NCBI GenBank assembly: GCA_000328365.1 | Contig: KB309561.1 | Span: 62,001 to 126,000, forward strand | From: Capitella teleta | Lineage: Eukaryota > Annelida > Polychaeta > Capitellidae | Direction: 5' to 3' | Length of the DNA stretch: 64,000 nucleotides | In this document: in pieces, positions 37,568 through 50,800 of the stretch | Layout: every line of letters starts with the position of its first letter | How positions within the stretch are numbered: the stretch's first letter is position 1 | Notes under the pieces: model-generated | The model's input: only the letters and a program-made list of their open reading frames with translations | What the model was told of the DNA's origin: nothing | The model's database searches: none | Made by a program: the position numbers and the translations under genes

Positions 37568-40500
37568 CCACGACTCAGTCAGGTCGACTCCTCACGAATG
37601 GAGGCACGTTTCACTGTAGGCATCCACGCATAAAGCCAGCTCCTTTTGTCGCAGTGGAAGAATATTGCTTGCGGAGTCAGTCTTGCATGCCGAGGTCCTT
37701 CCTCACACCAGTGAAAATATGTCAATGTGAATTTGCATGCTTTAACAGTCGAACTTGCTAAATGAGAAACACTTTCAATGGTGCTCAGAGCGAAAGTCAG
37801 TCTTCAGTCATCACGAATCAAGTAATAGATTTCCATACACGTCTTCTTTTTTTTTCTGTTTTGTGTCTGCATTGCTGCGTTACTTCTACTGATCGCGTGA
37901 CTCATGCCTGAATAGAGGCCAGATCGAGGTCGTGATGGGTTAAGCTTCCTGGAATAATACTGCCTGTTATGCAACACTTTGTGCTGAAAAGAATGCGTAG
38001 CTAACTAGGTTACAGTCAGTGGATACTTGATCGGTTTACCCACATATTTAATATTTTAAACTACCATTTATTAGTTGAACCTTAATATTGCATGGCTATG
38101 CATGCGAGTAGCCTAAACCCAACGTCCACTTACCAAGGATAAATACGTGTTTAAGGGTAAATACTGAATCGCAATTATAGCAATGCCTGCCAGGGATTTT
38201 CAGTTCACTTCACCTGAGTCTCTATATGCCTCAGTGATCGCAAATTGAGGCGCAAAACCTTCACCTTAAATTCATGCTGAATTACAGTGGCTCCTCGAAT
38301 GATAGAACCATGAGATATCAGGTCTAGATAATAGAACACTTCTAATTATGCACACGTGTAATTTAATTTGTTCAATTGTTGACACTAAATAGTGCATTAG
38401 TGTAACTTTCTTTCCAAATCGTTAAAAGATAGACGTTTCAATCAAGAAAAAAAAACTGCTTTATTAATGTCAACGTAAGCTGATACTGGAGAGGTTAGCA
38501 TGTTTGCCAATACTGCTTGAAACTTACACATTATTACAAATTACGATTAACATTAATTTTATGATTTCTTATTGTGAGTTGATCAATCTATATGATTAAG
38601 CCACCTTGCAATAGCCCAAGCATGAAACCACCGTTAACAAACCTAAAGCGCTGGTCTTAAATCCCAATCAGGATTTACTATAGCTAACTAACAGGAGACA
38701 AAAATTCTTAAGGTAGATCGCAGTTTTGCAGTGGCCTAATTTCACTTTCACGTGGGTAATGCAACTCTATTGAATTAGTGCAAAATTTATTTCTAAGAAC
38801 CGACAATTATATAGTCATCTAAATTTCCAAGAATCGTAACCACATTATGGTACATGTACATGAAGCCCAATCCTACCTGTATTGATTAAAGCACCCCACC
38901 CCCTCTCCGCAACTCCTTTATCTTTTACGCCCTGTAATTAATCGTCACGTGTTTTGGTTAATAACATTCGCAAAAGAGACTTATTTCTTGTGAAACAGGA
39001 TGCGATCAGAGTGATGTCTTGATAACAATCACATAATCAATGTCATAGTGTGTTTATAATTATTACATAACTCCCTTGACTATACTTGTAAGATTTTCAA
39101 TTTCTATACATTCTTGAAAGAGTTTCAAAACCAGTACACGTAAACTGGGGATATAGGCTATGGGCTGTTGGATTCAGAATTCGGAGCCATTTCTCGTATG
39201 TAACATCATAATACCTAATATTAATCACACCACTCGTACTGACCGATAGACGGCGTGACATCATTGAATTTGTATTTGATTGATATTCACCCAGGTAAAT
39301 ACGAGAAATCGCCCCTAATTGTGGACTCAAAACGGACCCAAATCTCCAGGTAAAGTGTTTGTGCTACTCTCAAGACGAAAGATACCACAGTTTCAGGGCC
39401 AAACGGAGAGGCAGCATTGCGTGCAAATTGATATCACAATTCATAACGCACTCGACTCAGATACAAGTACTAACACCCAAAACTTCATAGCGTGGCACAT
39501 GCAATCGTGCAATGCATTCGCTTTTTTTTTTCTGCTTATTGCATAGTACCCTAATGCTTCGCATGCATGAGGCACGACTCCGCCTATAATAGATGAGATA
39601 TGTATGCTGGCCTGAGTCCCTGTTCGGGGAATAGGCTACACCCAATACATATAATGTATTGAGTGTACGGCTAATGTATTTTGTGACAGAAGGATCCAGA
39701 ATACAGCCCATTTTGGTGATACGGGAAAAGAAAACGTACGCCGTTGGTTACCATAGTGACGATAATTGTGAATGAATGACAATTATTTTGTGGTTTTTGT
39801 TGTGAGTCACGCATGATTATTATTTCAATTACGACAGCAAAAATTGTGAAAAAGGTTAATTTTTGTGACATCATGTGTAAGGAATGTAATGAATATTTCT
39901 ACGTTGTATAATTATATGGGAATGCATTCAGGATGCAGATTAGAATCGTGAGAATTGAAAAACCGCTCAAGAAAATAGAAGAATATCAGCATTTATTCGT
40001 TTCCTCGCCTCATTAAATTAGGAGAAGAAAAGATGCCGCGTTAATGAAGTAAAAAAAGTTGTGTAAAGCTCGGCTCTCTTCCAAAACTAAAATTTAATGA
40101 CTAAATTCTCTACTTATAAAAGGATTGCCGCACGTGCCAGATTACGCGCTGGTAATATAGTTGAATGCACGCACTGAACAATTTGCCGAGAGGCCAGCTG
40201 TACTGAGGCCTAAATCATTCTTTTACGACAAAACTATCAAAGATTAAATTAAACATTCATGATTAATCCACCCTGTATTATAATATATCCACATCGATAA
40301 TAATGATTATAATATTGTAGACCGTGCATGGCTGTCATCAGAGTCCTCCGTAGGGGGTGATGACCTTCACAATATGGTACCCTCTGGGAGACTTGGAATT
40401 ATGTTACAGACACTCCACACTCACAGAAGAAAGCACATTCAGCCTCAGCATGCGCGTATTGGAAGGATGCGGGACTAAACCGAAGCGCCGCCTGGCTGTT

Positions 40501-41105
40501 GGACTCACCATCGATGTTATTGTACTAAACGTGTGTTTTGCTTATGCATCGACAGGTAAAACATAGAAATCTGTTTGAGGATATCTTTGACTTATTAGGT
40601 GGCACAACTCGCTGCTTGATTTCATCAGAAGAAGGAAAGGAAATTGATGCACATGTTTAATTATAATTGCAGTATGCATATTGATTATGCGTAATCGTTT
40701 AGATGGCATATCGTTAAAGACCACCCGCCCTCTTTCCAAGTGCAAAATTATCGTCGACTCATACCTCATGGTTGAGTACTATTTGCGTTTTGGATTATCG
40801 GTTCGACAACCCAATAGAACGAACGAAATATCAGACAGTGCATCCTTCTTACGTGAAACCTGAAAGATGGTTAGGTCACTCGGTGACAGACATGACAGCA
40901 AAGTGACATACAATGTCAGGGGACCTCGAAAGACAAAACAAATTCATAATCCTGTTTATAATAAAGAACAGTTCTGTTAAATGAGATAGTGCTATCAAAA
41001 TTAGAGTAAACAACAAACAAATAATGGATCTATATTCATGCGGATGCACTCCGTCTCTAAGTCTCTGAGAACTTAAACACCTAAGCAGGTGTGTAACTAA
41101 TTAAG
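37568..41105. other. Intergenic region between divergent TRIM-NHL and DEG/ENaC genes
   Basis: Both flanking genes start at the ends of this 3.5-kb stretch, so it should hold two promoters. I see no complete gene. One short candidate exon at 40452-40555 is noted in the findings. Otherwise AT-rich sequence without recognised repeats. Confidence 0.55.
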
Positions 41106-43631
41106 ATGCTTTGTTGCGGATTGGGGTGTTGCACTGAAAGCTGCGGGGGTCACCCGTACCACATCAACACGTCGGATGACCATTTGGGGTACAAGCGAAT
41201 ATCTGATCTCAACTATCGGGCCGTGCACTTCGGGTTGGTCGAAGGAACCACTTCGCATGGACTGCCTCATTTCGCCAGGTCAAGGGGTAGGAGGATTTCA
41301 GTAATTCATCCACTCAATCAAGCAATCAATATGTCCTTCACAGGTTGGTGCAAGCGGACGTTCTATTTCGTCATCACCATCTTGGCCATCGGAGCCTGGG
41401 CTTACCACACGTATGCGATTCTCACAGATTACCTCAAATTCGACTCATCGTTGGATGTGGAGATCGTGCACGCCCCGAAACTGGAATTCCCTGCGGTGAC
41501 TGTGTGCAACCAGAATGCCATCCGCAAGAGTATGTTCGACGCCCAACCAACATTAACCCAGTGGACTGACACCAGTACTACAAGTATAGAAACAAACGTT
41601 GATTTGTAATCGATATATCGTTGATTTTTAATTGATTTTTTTCAGTCAACTATTATGACCCAGAAGGACTTGCAGACAACGAGGATTACGAGCTGAGTAC
41701 TGAAATGGACAGACGAGTGAAAGTGCGGAATAAAATCGACGTAGAAGTGTCCGACATCAACGATGACGCCGCTCTCTATGAACTGGGGCACCAACTAGAA
41801 GACTTCGTCGTCGATTGCGAGTACAACCAGTATGAGTGCTACAACGGGACATACACGTCGTTTTATAACTGGCAGTATGGCAACTGCTTCACCTTCAACA
41901 ACAAAGGAAACACTCTGCTCTCCACCAACACTGGACCCATCTATGGTCAGTCGACCATCTGTAGAAATGAAATCGTCATCGCATGTGTTATATTAGGTTT
42001 CCGGTTGACGTTCAATATTGAGCAGGATGAATACGTCGGTGATTTGACCTCTAAAGCAGGGGTCAGGGTCATGGTTCATCCCAAAACGACGATGCCTTTT
42101 CCAGAGAATAACGGTGTGGATGTAGCACCAGGTGTCGCCACTGCTATTGGAATCAGGAAGGTCAGTTGTTAAGCATTGATTTAGATTTCTCATAACCTAT
42201 TCCATCAGGTGAATATTCAATGGCTGGGAGGGAGGTATGGTGAATGCGTATCTCCTGCAATATCGCACACAGACATCAATGTCTATGAGAGTTTGTATCC
42301 TTCGACAGCATACACAAGAGAGGTGAATCGACAGCTTATAAGTCTATATAACACTATAAATACGCTATTGGAAATGGTGTTTTCCTAGGCGTGTGATAAT
42401 ACGTGTTTCCAGCAGCAGATGATTTCAATCTGCGGCTGTGCTGATTCAAGATATCCCGACCAAGGATTAGCCATTGGGTCTGCAAATGCAGCGGTCGTGA
42501 GCTGTGACCCCAGCAATGAGGCACAGGGTAAGTAGTCAGGGCAATCTTCGTGGCTCCACACTAGCACCTCTTGCAGAGTGTCCAGTACAAGTTATCACCT
42601 TCTTTTTTTCTTTTTTTTTTTCAGCTGACTGTGCCTATGACGTCGAAGCGCAGTTCAGAAATGGGTCATTAGCGTGTTCAAGTTGCAAGAAATCATGCAG
42701 GTGATTATGCTGTGCATCCCTATTACACCATTATCTCATTGCATTGCTCAGGGAAGAGTATTACATCCGGACCATCTCATCGTCAGTGTGGCCATCGAAT
42801 AGCTACAAAGTTGGTTTTCAGAAGACGCCTTAGCGAAGATATTGGATTGTTTTGTTTTTTGTTTTTTTTTTTTTTTTTTTTTTATCAGGCTGAACTGGAG
42901 CTAGAACTGGAAAATAGTCCGGACTTGAAGAAGATTAAAGACGACGGAACCATTTCTCAGAATCTGGGGCTCCTCGAAATCTATTACGAAGATCTAAACT
43001 ATGAAAATATGGTAGAGATCCCTGCTTATGATGTAAGTTTCTTTTTGTTGTGCAACCATTTGTGAAGTTATACGATTTTTAGGACACCCAATTCATGGCG
43101 GATTTTGGCGGAGCAATTGGGCTCTGGCTGGGAGCCTCCATGATCACTGTTTTCGAGTTTCTGGAGTACTTCCTCGACCTTTGGCTTGTATGCTGCTGTG
43201 GGTGTGGCCGACGATCCAGAGGTCAATCTAAGGGTCAACGAGGTCAACCAAGGAAGAAAGTTGACGCGGTGAATAGTCCGTCACCAGTGAAGCGTCCGCT
43301 GACAGCCGCTGCTCATAAGAAACACGAGCAGACACCGCACAACACCAACTCTGATCCAGTCGTCCTGGTGTATCCGACTCCAGATTCCAGGCCTCGATAC
43401 GGAGACCCTGTCAACCCATACCAGGAACCTTCTCCACATCATTCCCCTCAGATGGCTGCGAGGCCGCGAAGCAACCGGGCCAGCCGTCTCCGCCCAAAGA
43501 AGGCGGTGAACCCGACCAACATCCCACGTAACCATGGATACGGTCCCGAGAGACACTTCATGCGACCCATGAACGAGTACTCGACTAGTGACTATTTCGC
43601 TCCCGCCTACGATGCTTATGATGGTTTCTGA
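41106..43631 (+). CDS. DEG/ENaC-family cation channel (ASIC-like)
   Basis: Ten exons: 41106-41286, 41344-41529, 41646-41945, 41997-42160, 42209-42322, 42389-42527, 42625-42700, 42752-42809, 42889-43032, 43083-43631; 1,911 nt, 636 residues. The intracellular N-terminus has the His-Gly gating motif (His51-Gly52 in SHGLPHF), then TM1 (about 64-86, TFYFVITILAIGAWAY). The large extracellular domain carries the family signatures FPAVTVCNQN, YGNCFTFN, a Cys-rich stretch (CFQQQMISICGCAD, CSSCKKSC) and EYYIRTISSSVWP. TM2 has the selectivity-filter Gly-Ala-Ser (471-473) in GLWLGASMITVFEFLEYF. The tail is long, basic and Pro-rich. Subunits assemble as trimers conducting Na+; gating by protons, peptides or force cannot be told from sequence. 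The first intron (57 bp) is a multiple of three without stops, so an unspliced reading adds 19 residues before TM1. Poly-T tracts precede the acceptors of exons 7 and 9. AATAAA is at 43709-43714. Confidence 0.92.
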
Positions 43632-43714
43632 AATGCTGCACTTTCTTTCCAAATCGCACCAAGGACATAAAACAATGCGTGTTGTCAATGCTAAAGACTA
43701 TTTTCTCTAATAAA

Positions 43715-44629
43715 TAGCCTTTGGTCGATTGCAGCTTATACTGCACATCTAGGAAATTTAAGCATCCAAATACTATTATGCCAGTGTTTTATTATACTAG
43801 TATTTACTCACGCGTACAACTCAAGTTCATAATTGTATAGAGGTTGTGTAGTAATAAATGAGCTCACTTATCTTCTTCGGACACAGCTCTGTTTTGTTAA
43901 ATTACGAATAAATTCTTATATTTTGAAGGCAAAAAAAAAAAAATAAATAAATAAATAAAGAAAAAAAAAAACAATAAAATTAAATTAACATGTGCTTATA
44001 GGTAAACAGGCCGTAATAAATATTATATTACATACGCCCAGATGTTATTTTCCTGCCATCGTGCGAATCTGCTTATCGTGGGGGACCCTATATACACATT
44101 ATGGCAATACCGAAGACAGAAACAATATAGCGGACATACTAATTAGTAGGCCTAAAAGCCAATGGTGACACATGTGGTAATCCACAGTGCTCTGAAACAC
44201 TGGGGAGAAAATATAATTTCGTACTTTTGGAAAATATTATGAAAGTCAACTCATTAGCAGAAATGAATTTTTTTTTGATCGCAAGAGTGCAAAAATTCCG
44301 ATTATGTTATCGAGTCAATTAAGGCAAATGAAGCAGCAATACATTTAAAGTTAGTATTGTGTAAATTAACTGAAGAACAGAACGGCACGACATTTCAGAG
44401 GTTCCCTGACTAACGCACACACGAAGCGCCGATATGAATCCAACCAAACACAAACAAATACCAGATTAATTTTAAGAGCAAACTTTATTTTTCTTATCAA
44501 AGCCTTCATCAAATGCAATCGATGGATGGAACATGCTAGCGCCATGACAATCCTCAGCCAGCACGTACGATTAGAAAGGCAGCTTATAAACACTTAAATG
44601 GGACGTTGAATTCTTTGTATATCTTCAAA
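43715..44629. other. Intergenic region before the claudin-like pair
   Basis: Contains an A-rich microsatellite near 43931-43976 (AAATAAATAAAT). TTATAAA at 44583-44589 lies 41 bp before the first claudin-like ATG and could be a TATA element, though that leaves a very short leader. No gene seen. Confidence 0.5.
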
Positions 44630-45414
44630 ATGCCGGAAAGTACATCATGCTCAGCGGTCGTAGCCGCCACATTTGCAGTTCTTCTGTTCGCCATCGCTTT
44701 CTCGACCCCCTTCTGGACCTTAATTGAGGTCGGCACGGCCAAAACTTTCTCTGGGATCTGGTACGGGTGCGCCTCTGTAGACGGAGCAGTGACATGTGAA
44801 GAGAGTGTAACACCATCCAGTCCAGGTAGGAGTCCCCTTGGTTGTGCATCTCGCATGGGAATAACATATTTTGGCAGATTGGATCAGGGCGGTACAAGTG
44901 TTGCAGATCTTGGCGATGCTCTTGGGTTTGGCTGGGTTTATTGTGACCATTGTGTGGGGGTGCAGGCCCTACAGAAGGGCATTGGCTTGGGCAATATTTG
45001 CGCTATTTCTGATTGGCTGTGAGTACCTGTGTGACTAACAATGAGTGTTAATTAATGTGTCCATTGCTTGCAGTGTTCTTCGGAATTGCTAGCTTAGGGA
45101 CGTTTGCTGCGAATGCGGCAAATGAATCCTACTCGTTCTTCGTGTCGGCTGCGGGTTGCTTGCTTTACTTCATCACTGCCATCATCGCCGTGATCGGGGC
45201 CTGTAACATGAACGACAACCGAGTGAGCGGTATTCCCTCTCAACCCCACCCCTTGGGTCCAAGTCTAGGGCCAGCACCTCCTCCGATTGAGTCGGCACCC
45301 CGTAAGCCGGAAGCGGACGGTCAGATGAAGTACCCCAGCTGGGTTTACTCCTGGGGTCCCCAAGGACCTCAGCTGGAAAGCAACACTAGCAAAAGTGGAG
45401 GCGTCACTGGGTAG
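44630..45414 (+). CDS. Claudin-superfamily four-transmembrane protein, first copy
   Basis: Three exons: 44630-44825, 44878-45018, 45074-45414; 225 residues. Four hydrophobic helices: about 9-28 (AVVAATFAVLLFAIAFSTPF), then the first extracellular loop with the PMP22/claudin signature W-GIW-x2-C-x8-C (PFWTL ... GIWYGC ... C), a second helix (QILAMLLGLAGFIVTIVW), a third (ALAWAIFALFLIGCLFFGIA) and a fourth (AAGCLLYFITAIIAVIGAC). The cytosolic tail of about 50 residues is Pro-rich. Claudins build paracellular barriers in epithelia; related members act in septate junctions or as channel subunits, and which applies here is not clear. Introns are 52 and 55 bp. The next gene downstream is a paralogue with the same exon plan. 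AATAAA at 45511-45516. Confidence 0.8.
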
Positions 45415-45516
45415 ATTATGATTGCCTCATCAAATGTATGGCTCAAGATACAATGTTCCAGTGGTCTGACCGCTTAATTGTAAGCCACATTTCGTTTTCA
45501 TAATTTAATGAATAAA

Positions 45517-46414
45517 ATCGTTACTTAAACTTGTTTGCCTCATAATTACAGAAATGTTGAAATCGCGGGATCAATGCCGATACTAGTATTAGTGGTATGT
45601 ATGTAGTATACAGATCGTAATGTAGTCATTAACTAGTCAACCTCAGCTGCCGTGTTCTCCCTAATGATCGAGAGGCTCCTCTCGACGATGAAGTGAAACA
45701 GACGTACAATGCATATTGAAACGTAAGAGATCCGAGGGAAGGTAGTATGCATTGGCTTGTGCATTCAACGGTGCATCATGCCCCATTTCACCGAATTAAT
45801 GTGTCATGCATCATGAGTTTTGCATTCAGCATACTCACTAGCCTAGGAAAAAAAATTGATATAATAATATTATTTAAACGTAAGGATTTCATCGGAAAAA
45901 AAAAGTCAAATCCAGGTTGAAATCAAAACCCCGTATTCTTTGTTCAATATCGTTTCAAGTGCCAACATGATTGCAATCCCTCGATAAAGCGGACTGGCTT
46001 ATTGTATAATAATTATCAGGGCTACTCCGACCCCAAAAGGGCAATTGCTTACACGATTGGCACGTGGGCAACAATCTTTGTATATGTATGTATAAAAACA
46101 TCGCAGATGTGTGCATGCCTATACAATATACAAGTAGAAATTCAATCACCATCTCACAGATTACAGGCCAAAGTCGTACGATGTCACCACGATGTTTTCT
46201 GAAAACAAATAAATTAATGACGAATATTCCAGATTGAAAAAAAAAAAAAAAAATAGATATTTACACAAGAGTCCCCCCCAGCACCAGCACGATCTACAAA
46301 ATAAGCGCCGGGGGTGCCATGGCGATCCGCAAATAAGCATAAAGAAACAAACACGCTTATAACATCACCCTTGCAGGACTCACGCGTGCATTTCGCAGAA
46401 AGTATTCAGCGAAA
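45517..46414. other. Spacer between the two claudin-like genes
   Basis: About 0.9 kb with an A-run near 46237-46252. No gene or element recognised; it should hold the second gene's promoter. Confidence 0.5.
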
Positions 46415-47099
46415 ATGGTGGAAGGGACGTCATGCTCGGCGGTGGTCGCCGCCACCTTCTCCGTGGTTCTGTTCGTGGTCGGGTTTTCCACTCCATACTG
46501 GACGCTGGCAGAGGAGGTCATGACTGGAATATTCTATAGATGCACTACGTTGAATGAGGGCATCAACTGCGAGGACACGCTGACAGAGACCACACCAGGT
46601 GAAAGCATAATCAATAAGATGAGATAATATCAACTATATATGGATGCATAAAATAGTAATAAATAGTATACTAGATTTCGGCAATGTTGTGCGTGGATTA
46701 TATACTATTCAATATTAATCGCTCGTGGTGATATATTTTTGGTCAGATTGGATGAGGGCGGTACAGGCTCTACAAGTGCTCGCTCTAATAGTGGGACTGG
46801 CTGGTCTGATCGTGGCTGCGATTTGGGCGTGTAAGCCGTACAGCAAAGCCCTCGCCTGGGTCACCTTCGTGCTGTGTTTGCTCGCGAGTGAGTTGATGAT
46901 CTGATTGTTTGCAGATGTCTTCATCCGTTATTCCGTTTCAGTGCTGTTTGGCAGCAGCGGCTGCGGCGTTTTTTCGGCAAACGAGACAAGTGAATCTTAT
47001 TCGTTGTTCATTTCATGCGCTTCCTGTCTGCTCTTCTTGCTCACGGCGATCATCGCTGTCATCGGCGCTTGTAAAGCCACTGGAAACAAGGTCTACTGA
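46415..47099 (+). CDS. Claudin-superfamily four-transmembrane protein, second copy
   Basis: Three exons: 46415-46598, 46747-46887, 46942-47099; 160 residues. It shares the start (TSCSAVVAATF), the middle exon (exactly 141 bp in both copies, opening DW[I/M]RAVQ) and the last helix (LTAIIAVIGACK) with the neighbour at 44630, and intron phases are the same. The signature is slightly degraded: GIFYRC in place of GIWYGC, with the second Cys still eight residues later. The long Pro-rich tail of the first copy is absent; the protein ends soon after helix 4 (TGNKVY). Head-to-tail tandem duplication is the simplest origin. AATAAA at 47193-47198. Confidence 0.8.
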
Positions 47100-47198
47100 A
47101 CAGACTGACCGGCGCAATTTATTCAATTTTTGTATCCCAGAGATAGCACTATATGTTTTTCAGGGCAATTGTCTGGTCTGAATTTTAACAGAAATAAA

Positions 47199-47898
47199 AT
47201 GTTAACCAATTTTCTTTATGCAACCTTCGATCTCAATGAATTTCTCAGTTAGCTCATTTCTTTTTTGTATCATTGATTCAACACAAATTAAGATAAATAT
47301 TAAGTTAACTTTGTAGCCATGAAATATTCCAAAATATAAGCCATAGATTGATTACATAACCTTTAACACAATACAAAATGCTGAATTCAGTCTAGTTGTT
47401 TTGTTATTGTTCATGATTATTTCATAATACACGCACAATATGTATACAGATGCATCATAAGATTAAAACATTTGGCACAAAAGCAGACATTGATTATCGG
47501 ATGAAACTCAGTTGAATTTAAAAAAGCATACAAGAGATGACAACACCTCCAAAAGCATAGTACTATCATAGTACCTTATATGGCAATGGAAATCAAAAAA
47601 AAAAAAGATAATTATTGGTACAAAACAAGTGCATGCACAAACAAAAGCCAAAAGAATCTCAATAAAATCGTTAATATAGCTAATAAAATATAGTACAACT
47701 TTCTTTAATAATCATCAGAATGGAAAAATTGATGAATCAAATAAATAAAAAAATACTGAACACAAAGATGATATTATTATTATTAGATCCAAGCACCTCC
47801 TATAGAATATCCTTCAATTGCGGGTTTTGCTATCCATAGCTTCGTGACTAGAGAGTAATAACAAAATATGGGCCAATCAACATGTCATATCATTTAAC
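47199..47898. other. Spacer between convergent claudin-like and LZTR1 genes
   Basis: AT-rich; contains the 3' ends of both genes. No further gene recognised. Confidence 0.5.
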
Positions 47899-50800
47899 TC
47901 AGTGGTGAAAATTCAAAGAGAGGCTGTCATCTCCGAGGCTAGAAATATCTGAAAGATAGCGAGATTCCTTGAGTGCCATGTCTTGGGCGAGAGCGTCTAA
48001 GATATCCAGCAAAAGTTCACGACTCAGCAGTCGGATTTGCGGCAGTTTTGCAACCTGAAAGGTCAAGGATAAGAAAGGTGAAAGGTCAGAAGTCAGAGTC
48101 ACCTTGGGATAATGGTGGACAATGATGCTAAGGGCATGTTTCTTCATGTCGTGTGCTTGGATTCGATCAGCCGCCTCCAGAATCTGTGAACAATGGAAAT
48201 GCATGAGAAAGAAGGAGTGCGATGGGAATTACCTGGACGACGTTCTTGAAGGAGACATTCATCTCTAAGTTGTGCTTGCAGTACGCCTGAGGAAGAGGAA
48301 AGCGTGTGAAATGACAGAGAGCACTAGGAGACTCACCTGAAGGCGGTGGTTCGTGAATCCGTAGAAATGAGGAGCAGAGAAGAGGTAGAGCGAGTCTTCG
48401 GGGGGCATCGTGACCTCTCCGTAATAGATATAGCGCAAGAGGCTGTCAAACGCCTGCTTCGAAGGAACTGTTTCTCCAATCGATATCTGGAGAAAATTGT
48501 GAATTTTGTGAAATGAAATAAAATTCACAGCTACTTTAACAGTGTTATCCTCAGGCATGAAGGAGCGGAACATGGCTTCAAAGTAACTGCAACGTGCCGC
48601 TAAGATGGCTTTGTGGGCGGGAACAGGAACGTTGTCCAGCATCAATGTGATGTCGCAAAATTCACGACCGACAGAGGACAAAAAATGTGTGAGATCTTTC
48701 TCTAAGGTGGCACCTGCGAAGAGAGGAATTATGTTAAATATCCGGCAGCTGTAAGATTTAAAAAAAATATATCTCACTCAGTAAATCAATGTGGTGAATA
48801 TCGGATAAGGGCCGCACTGGTGGAAGCTGTTTCCTCCGAATGATTTGCACCATAAGCGGCTGCTCAAGGAACTCAAACTCTTTGCTCATCACGATCTGAT
48901 TATAATTGCTGTCCTTCACAATAAACTTGAGACAATATTCCTGAACAATAAACAATAAAAATATAAAAGCCCATTGCCAAATAAAAACCCACCTTCAGGT
49001 AATCCAGTTTTAGTTTTGCTGCGTTCTGTAGCGCACTGAGAACATTGCGATGACCAATGAACGCTTCTAAGTACTGAATGCACAGATGCTCCAATCGACT
49101 CATTTGGAACTGGAAGAAAATGTCATCATGTGTCTGAAATGCCAGCAGGGAAATAAATCTACCTGCACCGCCAATCGATACACATCCATCATGAGCAGTA
49201 CAACTTCATTGCTATTCGGATCTTGTCCTGAGATTCGTGAAGAACAAAAAAAAGTTACAATTCAATGCATGTATCAAAGTTGTATTGAACCTTGTTTTGT
49301 CGGATGGATACGATCCGTGTAGATGTACGAAAGTACAAGATCAAAGGCTCTGGGGTCAGCATCCGGGAGAATGACCTGAGGGTGGAGGGAACTTCCCTTC
49401 TCTTCCTTCTCCTCATCAACACTTTTAACTTTCTGATTCTTAAACTGCAGATCAGAGAACTTTATTTAAGGCTACAGAGATTAAACACAACGCACTTGTT
49501 CTAGCGCTTGTCGTATTCGGTTCCTGAGCCAGGCTGAGCGAGCGGCCACGAGAGCAATATGCGCCTCAATCTTCTCTCCCTCCTTGGAAAAAAAATTATT
49601 GAAAATTCAGAACAAATGATAAATCACGTGAAGCCACACCTTGCCAATGATGAAGTCAATATCACAAAATAATTTCTGATCGAGTAGGTGTCCGTAATCT
49701 CCATGCAGTGTGCACTTGGGATAACTAGAGAACTAGAACAAGAAATTTAAAATTAGTTTAGCTTGAGGTGACGTCCTGGCAGCAGACCTGAAAGCGATAG
49801 TTTTCCCCACTCCGGACATTGCTATCAACTGTGCCGCCAAAAATGTACATTGCATCTTGCACAACGGCTGACGCATGGAATAAACGACCGTTTGGAACCT
49901 GAATAGGAATCGTGAAAAAAAATGTGATTTTACTCAAATTTAGCCAAAAGACCTGACTGTCCTGAGACGGCTCAATAATGGACCACGTTTGAGAGTCAAG
50001 ATCATAGCTGTAATATAAACCTCGTAAATTGAAGCAAACTTCCACCCAGAATCTTACCAGTGAAGCTCATTTGGGAGAGTTTGACCAGTGGCGCCACCAA
50101 ATACAAACAAATGGCGATCGTACGAGACCATAGTGTGACCATAGCGCTTCTCTGGGGGAGGGGGAGCACCTCGCAATATATGCTCAGTCGAGATTCTCGT
50201 CCATCTGAAGTATATCGAATGTTTGATTGGAAGTTCAAAGGCCAATCATCTAAGCTCACTCTTTTTGCTTGAAGTGAAAACGGAATAAATCATTTGTGAT
50301 TTTTGCTCCACTTTGTCCAGAGAACACGAACATGGAGTCCCGTGCAACGGTAAGAGCAAAGTTGCAGCATGTTGGGGGGATGTCTCCAATTTGGCAAACC
50401 TATTGAGAAGAAAAACATGTCTAAACAACAAGTAACAGAGACACTTGGGTCAATCTGGGTCATACACCTAGTAGCCACGCACCTCATCCCAATGACGAGG
50501 CCGCTTGGCGTCCCCTTGCAGAGAGATCGTCCACATATCATTCAAGCGAGCGTTGCCGTCATATCCAGCAAATATCCAGAGCTCATTCTCATATACGGCC
50601 GCCCCGTGAGCCGCCCTTGGCTCAGGACGCCTGCAAAAGGAACGAGTGCTCACAATGCAAAAGATAATCATTCATTCTCACCGTCCTTCAAACTTCCACT
50701 CCAACCATTGTCCAGTTGCAAACTTATATTCAAACAAATCATTCTTATTCGTCAGATTTGAGTTTGAGTGAATGTCACCAGTGTATCCACCTGGAAGGAA

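Noticed and set aside
43281-43688. 135-codon frame antisense to the channel's last exon
   Set aside because: Shadow frame; the sense strand encodes TM2 and the tail.
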